Part shown: positions 19,879-29,127 of the stretch, one piece after another | Layout of the letters: each line of letters opens with the position of its first letter | How positions within the stretch are numbered: the first letter of the stretch is position 1 | DNA from: Nansenia antarctica | Taxonomy: Eukaryota > Chordata > Actinopteri > Argentiniformes > Microstomatidae | DNA: 64,000 nt | NCBI GenBank assembly: GCA_963989245.1 | Contig: OZ022348.1 | Location: 36,442,615 to 36,506,614 of the forward strand | Direction of reading: 5' to 3' | Notes under the pieces: generated by a model | Database searches by the model: none | What the model saw: the letters and a program-made list of their open reading frames with translations, nothing else | What the model was told of the DNA's origin: nothing | Translations under genes and position numbers: made by a program

Positions 19879-20934
19879 TTAGGACAGGACATTATGAGTC
19901 AGTATAAACTCATCTGCCAACACCGCGGCTTGACCTGCTGTTTTCACCTTGTGTTCGTTAACGTAAGTGGCAATGCGATCAGGGACAATGGTTTTAAACT
20001 GTTCCAAAATAATCAAATTTGACAGATCCTCCAGAGTATTCACCTCTACCGCCACGCACCAACGATTGAAATGGCTGGTTAGTTCTCTTACAACCTCAAC
20101 ATGAGTTTGTTTGTCATGTTTCTTCCATTGTCTAAACCGCTGTCTGTAAGCTTCAGGAACAAGTTCATATGCCCTAAGGGTAGCGGCCTTAACTGTATCA
20201 TAATCTTTCCTCTCTCCACCATTAAGAGAAATATAAGCTTCCTGAGCTCGGCCAATAAGCACACTCTGTAGTAATGCGGTACGGTCTGAAGTAGACCAGT
20301 CCCTATCGTCGGCAACACTCTCAAACAGTGAAAAGAATATGTCAGGATCTTTTTCATTAAACTTTGGCAACAGTCTAACCATTTCAGACAAATTATCCCT
20401 CTTAGAATTACCCAAACCACCACCTCCACCGTCAGATAACTTTCCCTCAGCAATCAACTTAAGGCGCTCCCGTTCAAGAGCTAATTTATCCAACTCCAAT
20501 TCCCTGTCCCTCGCACGCTCTCGCATCTGAAATTCACGCTCTCGCGTCTGAAATTCACGCTCTTGCATCTGAAATTCACGCTCTCGCGTCTGCTCTCGCG
20601 TCTGAAATTCACGCTCTTGCATCTGAGATTCACGCTCTTGCCTCTGAGATTCCATCTGTAATGCTAACAATTCTTTCTGTTGATCAAATGTTAACTCAGT
20701 GGACCCAGATGCAACCCCAACGGGTATTTTAGGGACAGACAATTTACCCTTTAGTATGCCCCTTTGAATTAATGTATTCTGTAAAGCCTCTACTACGTCC
20801 TGTTTCTTTGCTCGGCCTTTCACCACCTCAGGCCTAACCTCATAATGTTCAACAACCTTCCACAGTTGTTCCTTTGTTAATCGTACCAATCCATCGACCG
20901 ACGGAGCTTCCACAAACTCCTCAAAAACATCCAT
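19879..20934 (-). CDS. Gypsy gag protein, 351 residues
   Basis: An intact frame from MDVFEEFVEAPSV to THNVLS. The N-terminal third has a helix-rich KEQLWKVVEHYEV segment. The middle (about 100-165) is an E/R/Q-rich repeat of QEREFQTR-type units, likely coiled coil. The C-terminal half (about 190-351) contains YRQRFRQWKKHDKQTHVEVV, a SCAN/capsid-like helical domain shared by this Gypsy group. No CCHC knuckle follows. It would be the structural polyprotein of the element and may be usable in trans by full copies. Confidence 0.85.
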   Translation of the reverse strand: MDVFEEFVEAPSVDGLVRLTKEQLWKVVEHYEVRPEVVKGRAKKQDVVEALQNTLIQRGILKGKLSVPKIPVGVASGSTELTFDQQKELLALQMESQRQERESQMQEREFQTREQTREREFQMQEREFQTREREFQMRERARDRELELDKLALERERLKLIAEGKLSDGGGGGLGNSKRDNLSEMVRLLPKFNEKDPDIFFSLFESVADDRDWSTSDRTALLQSVLIGRAQEAYISLNGGERKDYDTVKAATLRAYELVPEAYRQRFRQWKKHDKQTHVEVVRELTSHFNRWCVAVEVNTLEDLSNLIILEQFKTIVPDRIATYVNEHKVKTAGQAAVLADEFILTHNVLS

Positions 20935-21622
20935 AACTCAATATAATCAACTAACCAATATAAATCAACCCTAACAAACGGGAATCTCCTCTCCCATTAC
21001 AAACTCCTCCTATAAACTACTCCCATATCAGCCATAATCTTCAGCCCATTTAAAGCGAGTAACTGTGCACACATACAAAACAGAAAAGTAACTAACATAC
21101 TTCGTAAGAGCTGCCCCGCATCTAACTCAGTAATGACTGACTAACCACTCAGCTAGTCTTCAGTGCGTTCACATGCAACTCTTCCACCGGCAAATGCCTG
21201 GTGGCGCCCCCGCGTTCAACACACCAAAAATAACAAACGAAAACAATAAACAAGCGTTAAGCGCTTCTACTCCTAGCACGGGGATTCACGTATAGCTCTG
21301 ATGGTATCTAAACCACCCGCCCTACCTATCCTTCTCTGCTTTGCATAGAACACAGCACTCACCAAACTCCAGCCGAAGATCACAGCCAATATCAAGAGTT
21401 ACGTCCTTGTCAGCACAGTCGGACGGCCAGCTCCCCCTCGTCACCAGCACCCAAACCAACGTACCAAATATACTAAACAATACATTAAATCCAATCCAAC
21501 CAAAACCCAATAACTATAACAAATAACCATGCGAGTCTCCCAATATAGAGTTGGACACATCCAACAATCCAATCCCGAATATCAACTATGAAAAGGGAGA
21601 GAATATTGCTCTCACCAAATTC
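20935..21622 (-). other. Gypsy 5' leader
   Basis: About 690 bp between primer-binding site and gag with no convincing coding frame; expected position of packaging signals. Confidence 0.6.
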
Positions 21623-21644
21623 ACTCCCGGACGAGCACCCAATT
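21623..21644 (-). other. Primer-binding site
   Basis: Directly after the 5' LTR the element strand reads TGGGTGCTCGTCCGGGAG, close to the complement of a tRNA-Pro 3' end (the TGG..GCTCGTCCGGGA pattern known from retroviruses), with small mismatches. Confidence 0.6.
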
Positions 21645-21952
21645 TGTTACGCTTGCCTGGCTCTTGACAAGGTGACAAAAAGGGAGACGACACATGGATA
21701 ACAATAATAGGAGATTTATTAAAGAATATAATGTTTAAATGGAAATAATGATAAAGAAAATAGAAACGACAACCAAAAACGGCTGCTGGTCGACAAAGGA
21801 AGAGAGCGAGTCCATCAATTTGACCCACTCTTATGGTTCCTGGGACAATTAGGATGATCACCCCCACCTGTGCCCATCTGGAACCAAGAGAGACGGTCAA
21901 CAGGACAACAGATGTATAGCGCCCACTATTGGTTCAAGTGTGGATCGTCACA
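21645..21952 (-). repeat. 5' LTR of the Gypsy element
   Basis: Differs from the other LTR by an extra A (GACAAAGG versus GACAAGG) and a C/T change (AGAGACGG versus AGAGATGG). Confidence 0.9.
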
Positions 21953-22723
21953 CTACGGAAACAGGAGATAGGCTCCTGCCCTATGGGCCATTAGGCTCCA
22001 GAACCATCGGTTCTCAAGGCTACTTACTTATGTGGTCTTGACTACCTGTCCACTTTCTCACCTGGTTCTTGCTCTCTCTCTCGACACCATCCTGCTCTCT
22101 CTCCTTCTCTCCCTCCCTATCCTCCTCTCTCCCTTTCGCTGTCAACCAAAAGGTAAACAAAACAGCCAGAGTATTTATAATCTAATTGATTGATGATTCA
22201 TATCAATTTATAACATAATTATAATTGAATATTGGATTGCTGTTGGCAATCCAGTCAGATAATGTCATTTTGACTTTACTCTCTCACCTACTCTCTCAAC
22301 TATAAAAAACAGACATTTCCAATGCTTCAATCAACTGTCCATGTACTGTAAATATGCCATTATGGTATTACCATGAAGCCCAACTCTAGCAGAATAAGAA
22401 AGATAGTATATCTACTTTAAGTAAAATAATAAAGTGCATCCAGTTAGCTCTTTAGCTGGCAAGTGTGCAAGGAGACTAGCTCATCTAATCACCTCTGAGC
22501 TAGCTAGCTTGCTAGTTCTTTGACACTATTTACACCATGGAACTATAGTCAGACACTTTCTAGTCACGATATTAACGACCAATTTTAACCAACTTTCTCT
22601 GTCAGAACACTCAGCAATTATATTTGCTAACGTTTCAACTTGCTTACTTTCAATCTGCAGTCAATCTTGCAAAATCTTGCAAAATGCAAAATCTTGTATT
22701 ATTCTCCAGCGCGGGCACAGCGC

Positions 22724-22858
22724 GAAGTGTGGAGATAGGTCTGGCTATGTGAAGTGTGGAGAGATAGGTCTGGCTATGTGAAGTGTGGAGATAGGTCTGG
22801 CTATGTGAAATGTGGAGATAGGTCTGGCTATGTGAAGTGTGGAGATAGGTCTGGCTAT
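22724..22858. repeat. 28-bp minisatellite inside the hAT element, about 5 copies
   Basis: Unit GAAGTGTGGAGATAGGTCTG plus GCTATGT, occasionally with an extra GA. The same unit, at the same place relative to the hAT end, forms about 27 copies at 28322-29115. Confidence 0.9.
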
Positions 22859-23068
22859 GCGAGACTACGGCGGACTAACGTTACCAACAAGCCTATGGGC
22901 TTGTCACTCGCCAGATTCGGGTTGGGTGCGTTTAAAAAACGTGGATATTTTAGCCTGCTTGTCAGATGTTTGGTGTCTACGTCCGTAATAATTCCTCTTT
23001 CTTGGGGGGGCGGGGGGTTCCGTTGGGAGGGCGGCCCGCCCCCCCAAGGCAATGGTAGGGGAAACACT

Positions 23069-23069
<1 letters not shown>

Positions 23070-23111
<42 letters not shown>

Positions 23112-23260
23112 TGTTTTCTATGTGTGTGTGTGTGTGAGTGAGAGTGAGAGATATTTTCTACGTCTGTATGTGTGTCTTCTATGTGTGTATGTGTGTGTGT
23201 GTGTGTATATGTGTGTATGTGTGTGTGTATGTGTGTGTGTGTGTTTCTCTGAGAGAGTAT
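23070..23260. repeat. (GT)n array, continuation beyond hAT
   Basis: GT repeats with ATGTTTTCTATGTGTG and ATATTTTCTACGTCTG spacers, matching the array at 17310-17803. Confidence 0.85.
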
Positions 23261-23432
23261 TTTTCCCTGTGCGTTGGTTTGGTCCGAGCCTGGAACAATA
23301 GCTCCCTTCTGTCCCCTTGTCTCCAGAGAGGAGGCAGCGGCTCGGCGTTCCCGGCGCTCCGTGTGCCAGCGAGGCTGTTGGGTGGGATTGGGTTTCACAG
23401 CACCTGGAGCCCCCGAGCACAGGAATGCCATT

Positions 23433-23847
23433 GTTCCCTCCTCCTCCTTCTCCTCCTCCTCCTCCCCCTCCCCTCCTCCTCCTCCTCATCTCCGTCTCCT
23501 CCCCTCCCCTCCCCTCCTCCTCCTCCTCCTCCTCCTTCTCCCCCTCCCCTCCTCCTCCTCCTCATCTCCGTCTCCTCCCCTCCCCTCCCCTCCTCCTCCT
23601 CCTCCTCCTCCTTCTCCCCCTCCCCTCCTCCTCCTCCTCATCTCCGTCTCCTCCCCTCCCCTCCCCTCCTCCTCCTCCTCCTCCTCCTCCTCCTCATCTC
23701 CGTCTCCTCCCCTCCCCTCCCCTCCTCCTCCTCCTCCTCCTCCTCCTTCTCCCCCTCCCCTCCTCCTCCTCCTCTCCTCCCCTCCCCTCCCCTCCCCTCC
23801 TCCTCCTCCTCCTCCTCCTTCTCCCCCTCCCCTCCTCCTCCTCCTCT
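23433..23847. repeat. (CCT)n pyrimidine tract
   Basis: About 415 bp of CCT/CCCT repeats, with a longer period in which CTCATCTCCGTCTCC recurs four times. Confidence 0.9.
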
Positions 23848-23907
<60 letters not shown>

Positions 23908-23908
23908 T
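23848..23908. repeat. (AAT)n microsatellite at a LINE-type end
   Basis: Followed by TTATATAGCGCTTTTCCGGG, resembling the L2-like LINE 3' UTR at 11643-11700, so it probably marks the 3' terminus of a minus-strand LINE remnant. Confidence 0.8.
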
Positions 23909-23914
23909 AATTGT

Positions 23915-24152
23915 ATTATATAGCGCTTTTCCGGGGCTCAAAGACGCTGACAATATGGGAAAAACTGAAAACACAGAAACAACAAGCAACAGATAACATG
24001 AGCACATAGAACACAGAGTTAACAACAGATAACATGAGCACATAGAACACAGAGTTAACAACAGATAACATGAGCACATAGAACACAGAGTTAACAACAG
24101 ATAACATGAGCACATAGAACACAGAGTTAACAACAGATAACATGACACATAT
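23915..24152. repeat. LINE 3' UTR scrap and 36-bp tandem repeat
   Basis: A short TAGCGCTTTT...CAAAGACGCT segment is followed by four copies of a 36-bp unit containing AACAGATAACATGAGCACAT. The last unit is split by the DNA transposon and resumes at 26087 (ATATAACGCAGAGTTAACAA). Confidence 0.8.
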
Positions 24153-26086
24153 GTGACGCGATCTGGTGGAATGATCAAAGAGGGGGCAAAGTCATTTTTC
24201 TGTTTTTTACATATGCTTAAACTACAGATTGTAAGCTTTCAAATGATGTGTCATACATAGACATCGGGGAAAAATGTAAGACAACATGAGTATTTGAAAC
24301 TTGTTAACCCTGAAAACTAAATCCTGAGGAAACGGCTTTGACAGATTTGGGACTTTTTCACACCTTCACACCGGCAGGTAATGGGCGGTAACAATAGCTG
24401 GTCAACCCCACCCCCAACCACTCCCCCTCTAGATTGACAGCTATCAGCTGTCAATACTGGTCACTGGGTCAGACAGCTATAGTTATACAGCTATAACATT
24501 ATTACCTAGCAAGGTATTACCTAAGCTAATTACCCAGCTTATTATTATTTATGGTTGTTGTAACTGTTATTGTTAGTCTTTTAATGATACAAAAAAGTCT
24601 TCAATCAGAATCAGAATTTATTTTACAGTACACAAGAATAAAACTATTTCGCTTTGGTTCTTCAACAAGGTACATAGTCACAATAATAAGTAATAAAGTG
24701 ATAAGTATAAGTGATGGTAGTCGCACTACAGCAGAACAATAGTGCGACAAGCTGTGCAAACATTAGTGTTAGTCACTGGGTCAGATAGACTTTTCAAAGA
24801 GAAGTTTACAGTACTTAGCTAGATATTGCTAACATTATCACCTATCAATGTTATTACTGTAGCTAATTAGCCAGCTTATTATTATGGAGGCATTAAGAGT
24901 AATTTGCTGATGTCTTGTGCTGGAAATAGTGTAGTGCTCAGTAGTCAATGTCCAGCCTTATAGTTCAACATACAACAGACTATACATTCTGTCCAGCAAA
25001 TGTCAGCGTTATAGTTCAACATACAACAGACTATACACAGGTAAGCATGCAAGGTCTGTGAATTGACTATCAATAGCTAATAAATCATGACACAGTTCAA
25101 AATGCTGTATCTATGCCCAACTGTTCTTGTTATTCAACAAAATATTGCCAGAGTGTGTGGTGTACTTCAATGAGCACTTGGCTGTTAGACAGTCATGTTC
25201 TGAGATGCTGTGTCTGGTGGGGTGGGGGGCATCAAAGCTGCAACAGAAAGAAGATAGTACATTAAAATATTGCCTACAGTTACTGGCACTCCATGTTCAT
25301 AAAATACTACCATACCATGTTCATAAAATACTACCATACCATGTTCATAAAATACTACCATACCATTATACCATGTTCATAAAATAGCTAGCCTAACATG
25401 ACAATGATAATTACCTAAAGTGCTGGTAACTAAGTATGTTTGTCCAACTCCATACTTCCATAGTAACTCCAGGTAGTAGATGAGGGTCAGTGGACGTAAG
25501 GGAGAAGGTAATAATAGAAAAAAGAGGAAGAGAAGAAAAACATTACATGTATTGAAAATCATCAGAGTAGTGTGTTTGGCATTAGCCAACTAGCGGCTAG
25601 CTCGTTTCTAACAAAGAAAGCACATGTTTTTAAACTTTTAACATTAACAACTAACTTAACTAACAAAGGCATGTACATACATAGAAGATCTTACCTTTTA
25701 GAGTCTGGTCAACACATTCTGGTGTAAACAAAAGCGCGCTGCTTCCTGCATGTGGCTTTTTATCCCTCCCCCTCGCCCAGCTATTGGCTACGTCGATTGA
25801 GCTCACAGCCATTCACACCGATTGTTGTTGTTAGCTGGGCTCACGTTCCCGCCCCCAAGTTCTCAGAAGCATTCAGGCGAAAAATACGCTTATTTTGTTG
25901 ATTAAGTACACGTATTTAACTATCGTAAAACTGCTCGAAAAAATAACGAGTGGGTAGTTCAAAACCTTAACTTGTGTCTGGTGACAAAAAAACAAAATCA
26001 GATTTTTTTCGACTAAAAAACATTGAACGCAAAATTGAAGCCTTTGCACTTTGCGCCCGTTTTGCAGTTCGATGACGTCTCGTCAC
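24153..26086. mobile_element. Unclassified DNA transposon, 1.93 kb
   Basis: Termini GTGACGCGA and TCTCGTCAC are near-perfect inverted repeats, flanked by ATAT on both sides (24149-24152 and 26087-26090), and the element interrupts a 36-bp tandem repeat. No transposase frame is visible. A possible minus-strand first exon ends at donor AAAAG|GTAAGA near 25695. It contains a nested LINE-tail-like segment (TCAGAATCAGAATTTATT, about 24604), a GTTCATAAAATACTACCATA repeat (25288-25382) and internally repeated TTACCCAGCTTATTATTAT-type blocks. The superfamily is not assigned. Confidence 0.6.
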
Positions 26087-26104
26087 ATATAACGCAGAGT
26101 TAAC

Positions 26105-26195
26105 AACAGACAACCCCCCCCCGCCACCCCCCCGCCCCCCACACACACACAACCCTGTACCCCCCCCCCCCCCCCCCCCCCCACACACACAACCC
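26105..26195. repeat. Poly(C) and (CA)n cluster
   Basis: Two CACACACAACCCTGT segments separated by a run of more than 20 C. Confidence 0.85.
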
Positions 26196-26198
26196 TGT

Positions 26199-26960
26199 GT
26201 GGAGGAAATAGAGGCGTGGATGAAGCTCAACTTTTTACAATTAAACAGCTCCAAAACTGAAGCCATCCTAGTCGGCACACCACACCAGGTCCGGTCATCC
26301 AGCATCACCTTCTCTGGCCAGAACATTCCCCTCTCCTCATCTGTTACCGACCTGGGCGTCAAAATGGACCCTCACCTCACCTACGAGACCCACATCAAAC
26401 ACATATCCAAGACAGCTTTCTTTCACCTAAGGAACATCGCCAAACTTCGTCCCGCACTCACTCTGGCAGATGCAGAGAAGCTCATCCACGCCTTTGTCTC
26501 CTCCAGACTGGACTACTGTAACGCACTCCTCATCGGGATTCCTAGCAGCTGCCTCCAGAAACTTCAATACATCCAGAACAGCGCTGCTAGGATCCTGATG
26601 AGGGTGCGCAAATATGATCACATCACCCCCATCCTCAAATCACTTCACTGGCTCCCCGTCTCCCTCAGAATCGAATTCAAGGTCTCCCTCCTCACCCACC
26701 AGTGCATCCATGGAACTGCCCCCCCCTACCTCAAGGAACTCCTCCATACTACTCAGACCTCCTCACGCACCCTCCGTTCTACTGCCACCAACCTCCTCAA
26801 GACCCCCAGGACCAAGCTCCGCACCATGGGAGATCGGGCCTTCTGCTCGGCTGCTCCCAGGCTGTGGAATGCTCTCCCTGACCACCTAAGGGCACCACAG
26901 TCTGTGGATGCTTTTAAACGAGGCCTTAAAACCCACCTTTTTAATAGAGCCTTTTTTTAG
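26199..26960 (+). pseudogene. L2/CR1-like ORF2 C-terminus, frame intact
   Basis: 253 codons, open to the natural TAG. It begins in the reverse-transcriptase palm/thumb (MKLNFLQLNSSKTEAILVG), then DLGVKMDPHL, FHLRNIAKLRPAL, SSRLDYCNALLIG, LQYIQNSAARILMRVRK, HWLPVSLRIEFKVSLL, TKLRTMGDRAFCSAAPRLWN and ends THLFNRAFF. The catalytic FADD box and endonuclease are missing by 5' truncation. This is one of the best-preserved LINE frames in the window. Confidence 0.85.
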
Positions 26961-27076
26961 CCTTTTAATTGAAAATGTTTATTGTTTTATCTTCCTGTTT
27001 TTAATTGTAGCACTCTGAGATTTCTTGTGTAAAGTGCTTTTATAAATAAAATGTATTATTATTATTATTATTATTA
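26199..27076 (+). mobile_element. L2/CR1-like LINE, 3' end
   Basis: The ORF2 C-terminus is followed by a 3' UTR ending TATAAATAAAATGTATTATT and (ATT)n. 5'-truncated at the poly(C)/(CA)n cluster. Confidence 0.85.
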
Positions 27077-27089
27077 CGCTTGCCCGATT

Positions 27090-27430
27090 GCCAGACGCTT
27101 GCCAGACCAGACTAGATGATCGTGGAGTGATATTATTGAAGCGTACGCGCTGATCGACAGACAGACACACTGAGGTGTGTTCTGGTGGTTGTCATAGTTA
27201 AGTGTTTATAGTGGGACACTGAGGGGTTAATGTTTACAGTGTTTAGGACCCCTCCCAGTCCAGAGGTTGGTCACGTGATGTCAGGGCGTCACATGATCCA
27301 GTCACGTGATGTCAGGGCGTCACATGGTCCAGTGTGGCCCAGTCACGTGATGTCTGGGTGTCACAGTGGTGTCACTGTGTGTCTGTCTGTGGGAGGGTTT
27401 CTCACCGTGTGTCTGTCTGTGGGAGGGTTT
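27090..27430. repeat. Short repeats with CACGTG E-boxes
   Basis: Three copies of a ~36-bp unit with GTCACGTGATGTC at about 27270-27365, then a doubled GTGTGTCTGTCTGTGGGAGG (27375-27430). The block 27096-27140 (GCCAGACCAGACTAGATGAT...) recurs at 40321-40360. Confidence 0.7.
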
Positions 27431-27549
27431 CCATCGTGGTGACAAGGACAGACTGTGTTTCAGTCCAGGTGACTGACGGACACTGAGGCTGTTGTTTGGC
27501 CTCTTTTACAATGTTCTTTATAGGATGTTGCTCAATCAAGTTCTGATTC

Positions 27550-27550
<1 letters not shown>

Positions 27551-27596
<46 letters not shown>

Positions 27597-27811
27597 GTCT
27601 AACCTAACCGTGTGGTAGGATGGGCCCAGTCTCACCCTTCTCCTCACACCGGACGTGTGGCTGTTTCTCTCATTGAGCATCTGTTTCAGCGTGAGATATG
27701 ACCCCCCCACACACACACACACCACAGGAAAGGCATGACCCAACCCCCACCACCCCCCAGAGGAAATGGAATGTGTCCAAATTCTGCTGACTCATGGAGA
27801 AACAGCACTGT

Positions 27812-27869
<58 letters not shown>

Positions 27870-27982
27870 TGTCTCTCTTCTAATCTGGCCCAGATACATC
27901 TTCTTTGTCTGTGTGTGTGTGTGTGTGTGTGTGTATATGATGTGTGTGATTTGGTCTGCGTCTGTGTGCATCATGAGTCGAT

Positions 27983-28017
<35 letters not shown>
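27551..28017. repeat. Cluster of (GT)n and (CA)n microsatellites
   Basis: (GT)n 27551-27597, (CA)n 27811-27868, (GT)n 27911-27935 and 27984-28017. Intervening sequence shows no gene. Confidence 0.9.
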
Positions 28018-28018
<1 letters not shown>

Positions 28019-28026
28019 TCTATACC

Positions 28027-28138
28027 AGTGGTTCTCAGCTGGTCTGGCTTTGGGACCCACATGGTCATTAAGTCGCGACCCACTTTTACAGAATAAAAAC
28101 CAAAGCAAATGTATTTCTCAAAAATGTACTAGTAAACA
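28027..28138 (+). mobile_element. hAT-type terminal fragment
   Basis: Begins CAGTGGTTCTCAGC and continues with AAGTCGCGACCCAC, typical of a widespread hAT-derived repeat end. Truncated by the next hAT at 28139. Confidence 0.5.
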
Positions 28139-28321
28139 CAGTGTTTCCCCTACCATTGCCCCCCCAACGGAACCACCCGCCCCCCCAAGAAAGAGGAATT
28201 ATTACGGACATAAACACCAAACATCTGACAAGCTAAAATATCCGCGTTTTTTAAACGCACCCAACCCGAATCTGGCAAGTGGCCCATAGGCTCGTTGGTA
28301 ACGTTAGTCCGCCAGTAGTCT
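28139..28321. mobile_element. hAT end fragment, inverted relative to 22859-23069
   Basis: Starts CAGTGTTTCCCCTACCATTG and is closely similar, in reverse complement, to the right end of the hAT at 17804-23069, down to the start of the minisatellite. The other end of this copy is not found. Confidence 0.75.
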
Positions 28322-29115
28322 CGCATAGCCAGACCTATCTCTCCACACTTCACAGTCATAGCCAGACCTATCTCTCCACACTTCACATAGCCAGACCTAT
28401 CTCCACACTTCACATAGCCAGACCTATCTCTCCACACTTCACATAGCCAGACCTATCTCTCCACACTTCACATAGACAGACCTATCTCTCCACACTTCAC
28501 ATAGCCAGACCTATCTCTCCACACTTCACATAGCCAGACCTATCTCTCCACACTTCACATAGCCAGACCTATCTCTCCACACTTCACATAGCCAGACCTA
28601 TCTCCATACTTCACATAGCCAGACCTATCTCTCCACACTTCACATAGCCAGACCTATCTCTCCACACTTCACATAGCCAGACCTATCTCTCCACACTTCA
28701 CATAGCCAGACCTATCTCTCCACACTTCTCATAGCCAGACCTATCTCTCCACACTTCACATAGCCAGACCTATCTCTCCACACTTCACATAGCCAGACCT
28801 ATCTCTCCACACTTCACATAGCCAAACCTATCTCTCCACACTTCACAGACCTATCTCTCCACACTTCTCATAGCCAGACCTATCTCTCCACACTTCTCAT
28901 AGCCAGACCTATCTTCACACTTCACATAGCCAGACCCATCTCTCCACACTTCTCATAGCCAGACCTATCTATCTCCACACTTCACATAGCCAGACCCATC
29001 TCTCCACACTTCTCATAGCCAGACCTATCTATCTCCACACTTCACATAGCCAGACCTATCTCTCCACACTTCTCATAGCCAGACCTATCTCTCCACACTT
29101 CTCATAGCCAGACCT
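28322..29115. repeat. 28-bp minisatellite inside hAT, about 27 copies
   Basis: Unit ATAGCCAGACCTATCTCTCC plus ACACTTCAC, with variants CTTCTC and deleted forms. Homologous to 22724-22858. Confidence 0.95.
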
Positions 29116-29127
29116 ATCTATAGCCCC

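Larger units (their letters stand above)
17940..21952 (-). mobile_element. Gypsy LTR retrotransposon (Gmr1-like), internally deleted
   Basis: Minus orientation. The two LTRs of 307 and 308 bp differ by about one substitution and one 1-bp indel. There is a 4-bp target duplication CTAC (17936-17939 and 21953-21956). It has a PBS beside the 5' LTR and a G-rich polypurine tract beside the 3' LTR. The internal region keeps gag, protease, the two ends of integrase and an RNase H remnant, but lacks the integrase core and most of the reverse transcriptase. Integrase-type sequence directly after protease fits the Gmr1 group, in which integrase precedes reverse transcriptase. Confidence 0.9.
17804..23069. 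mobile_element. Non-autonomous hAT element, split by a Gypsy insertion
   Basis: Termini CAGTGTTTCCCC (17804) and GGGGAAACACTG (23069) are perfect inverted repeats, flanked by (TG)n on both sides so the target duplication is hidden in the repeat. Removing the LTR element (17940-21952) leaves about 1.25 kb with no transposase. Its right-end sequence, including the 28-bp minisatellite, matches 28139-29115 in inverted orientation. Confidence 0.75.
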
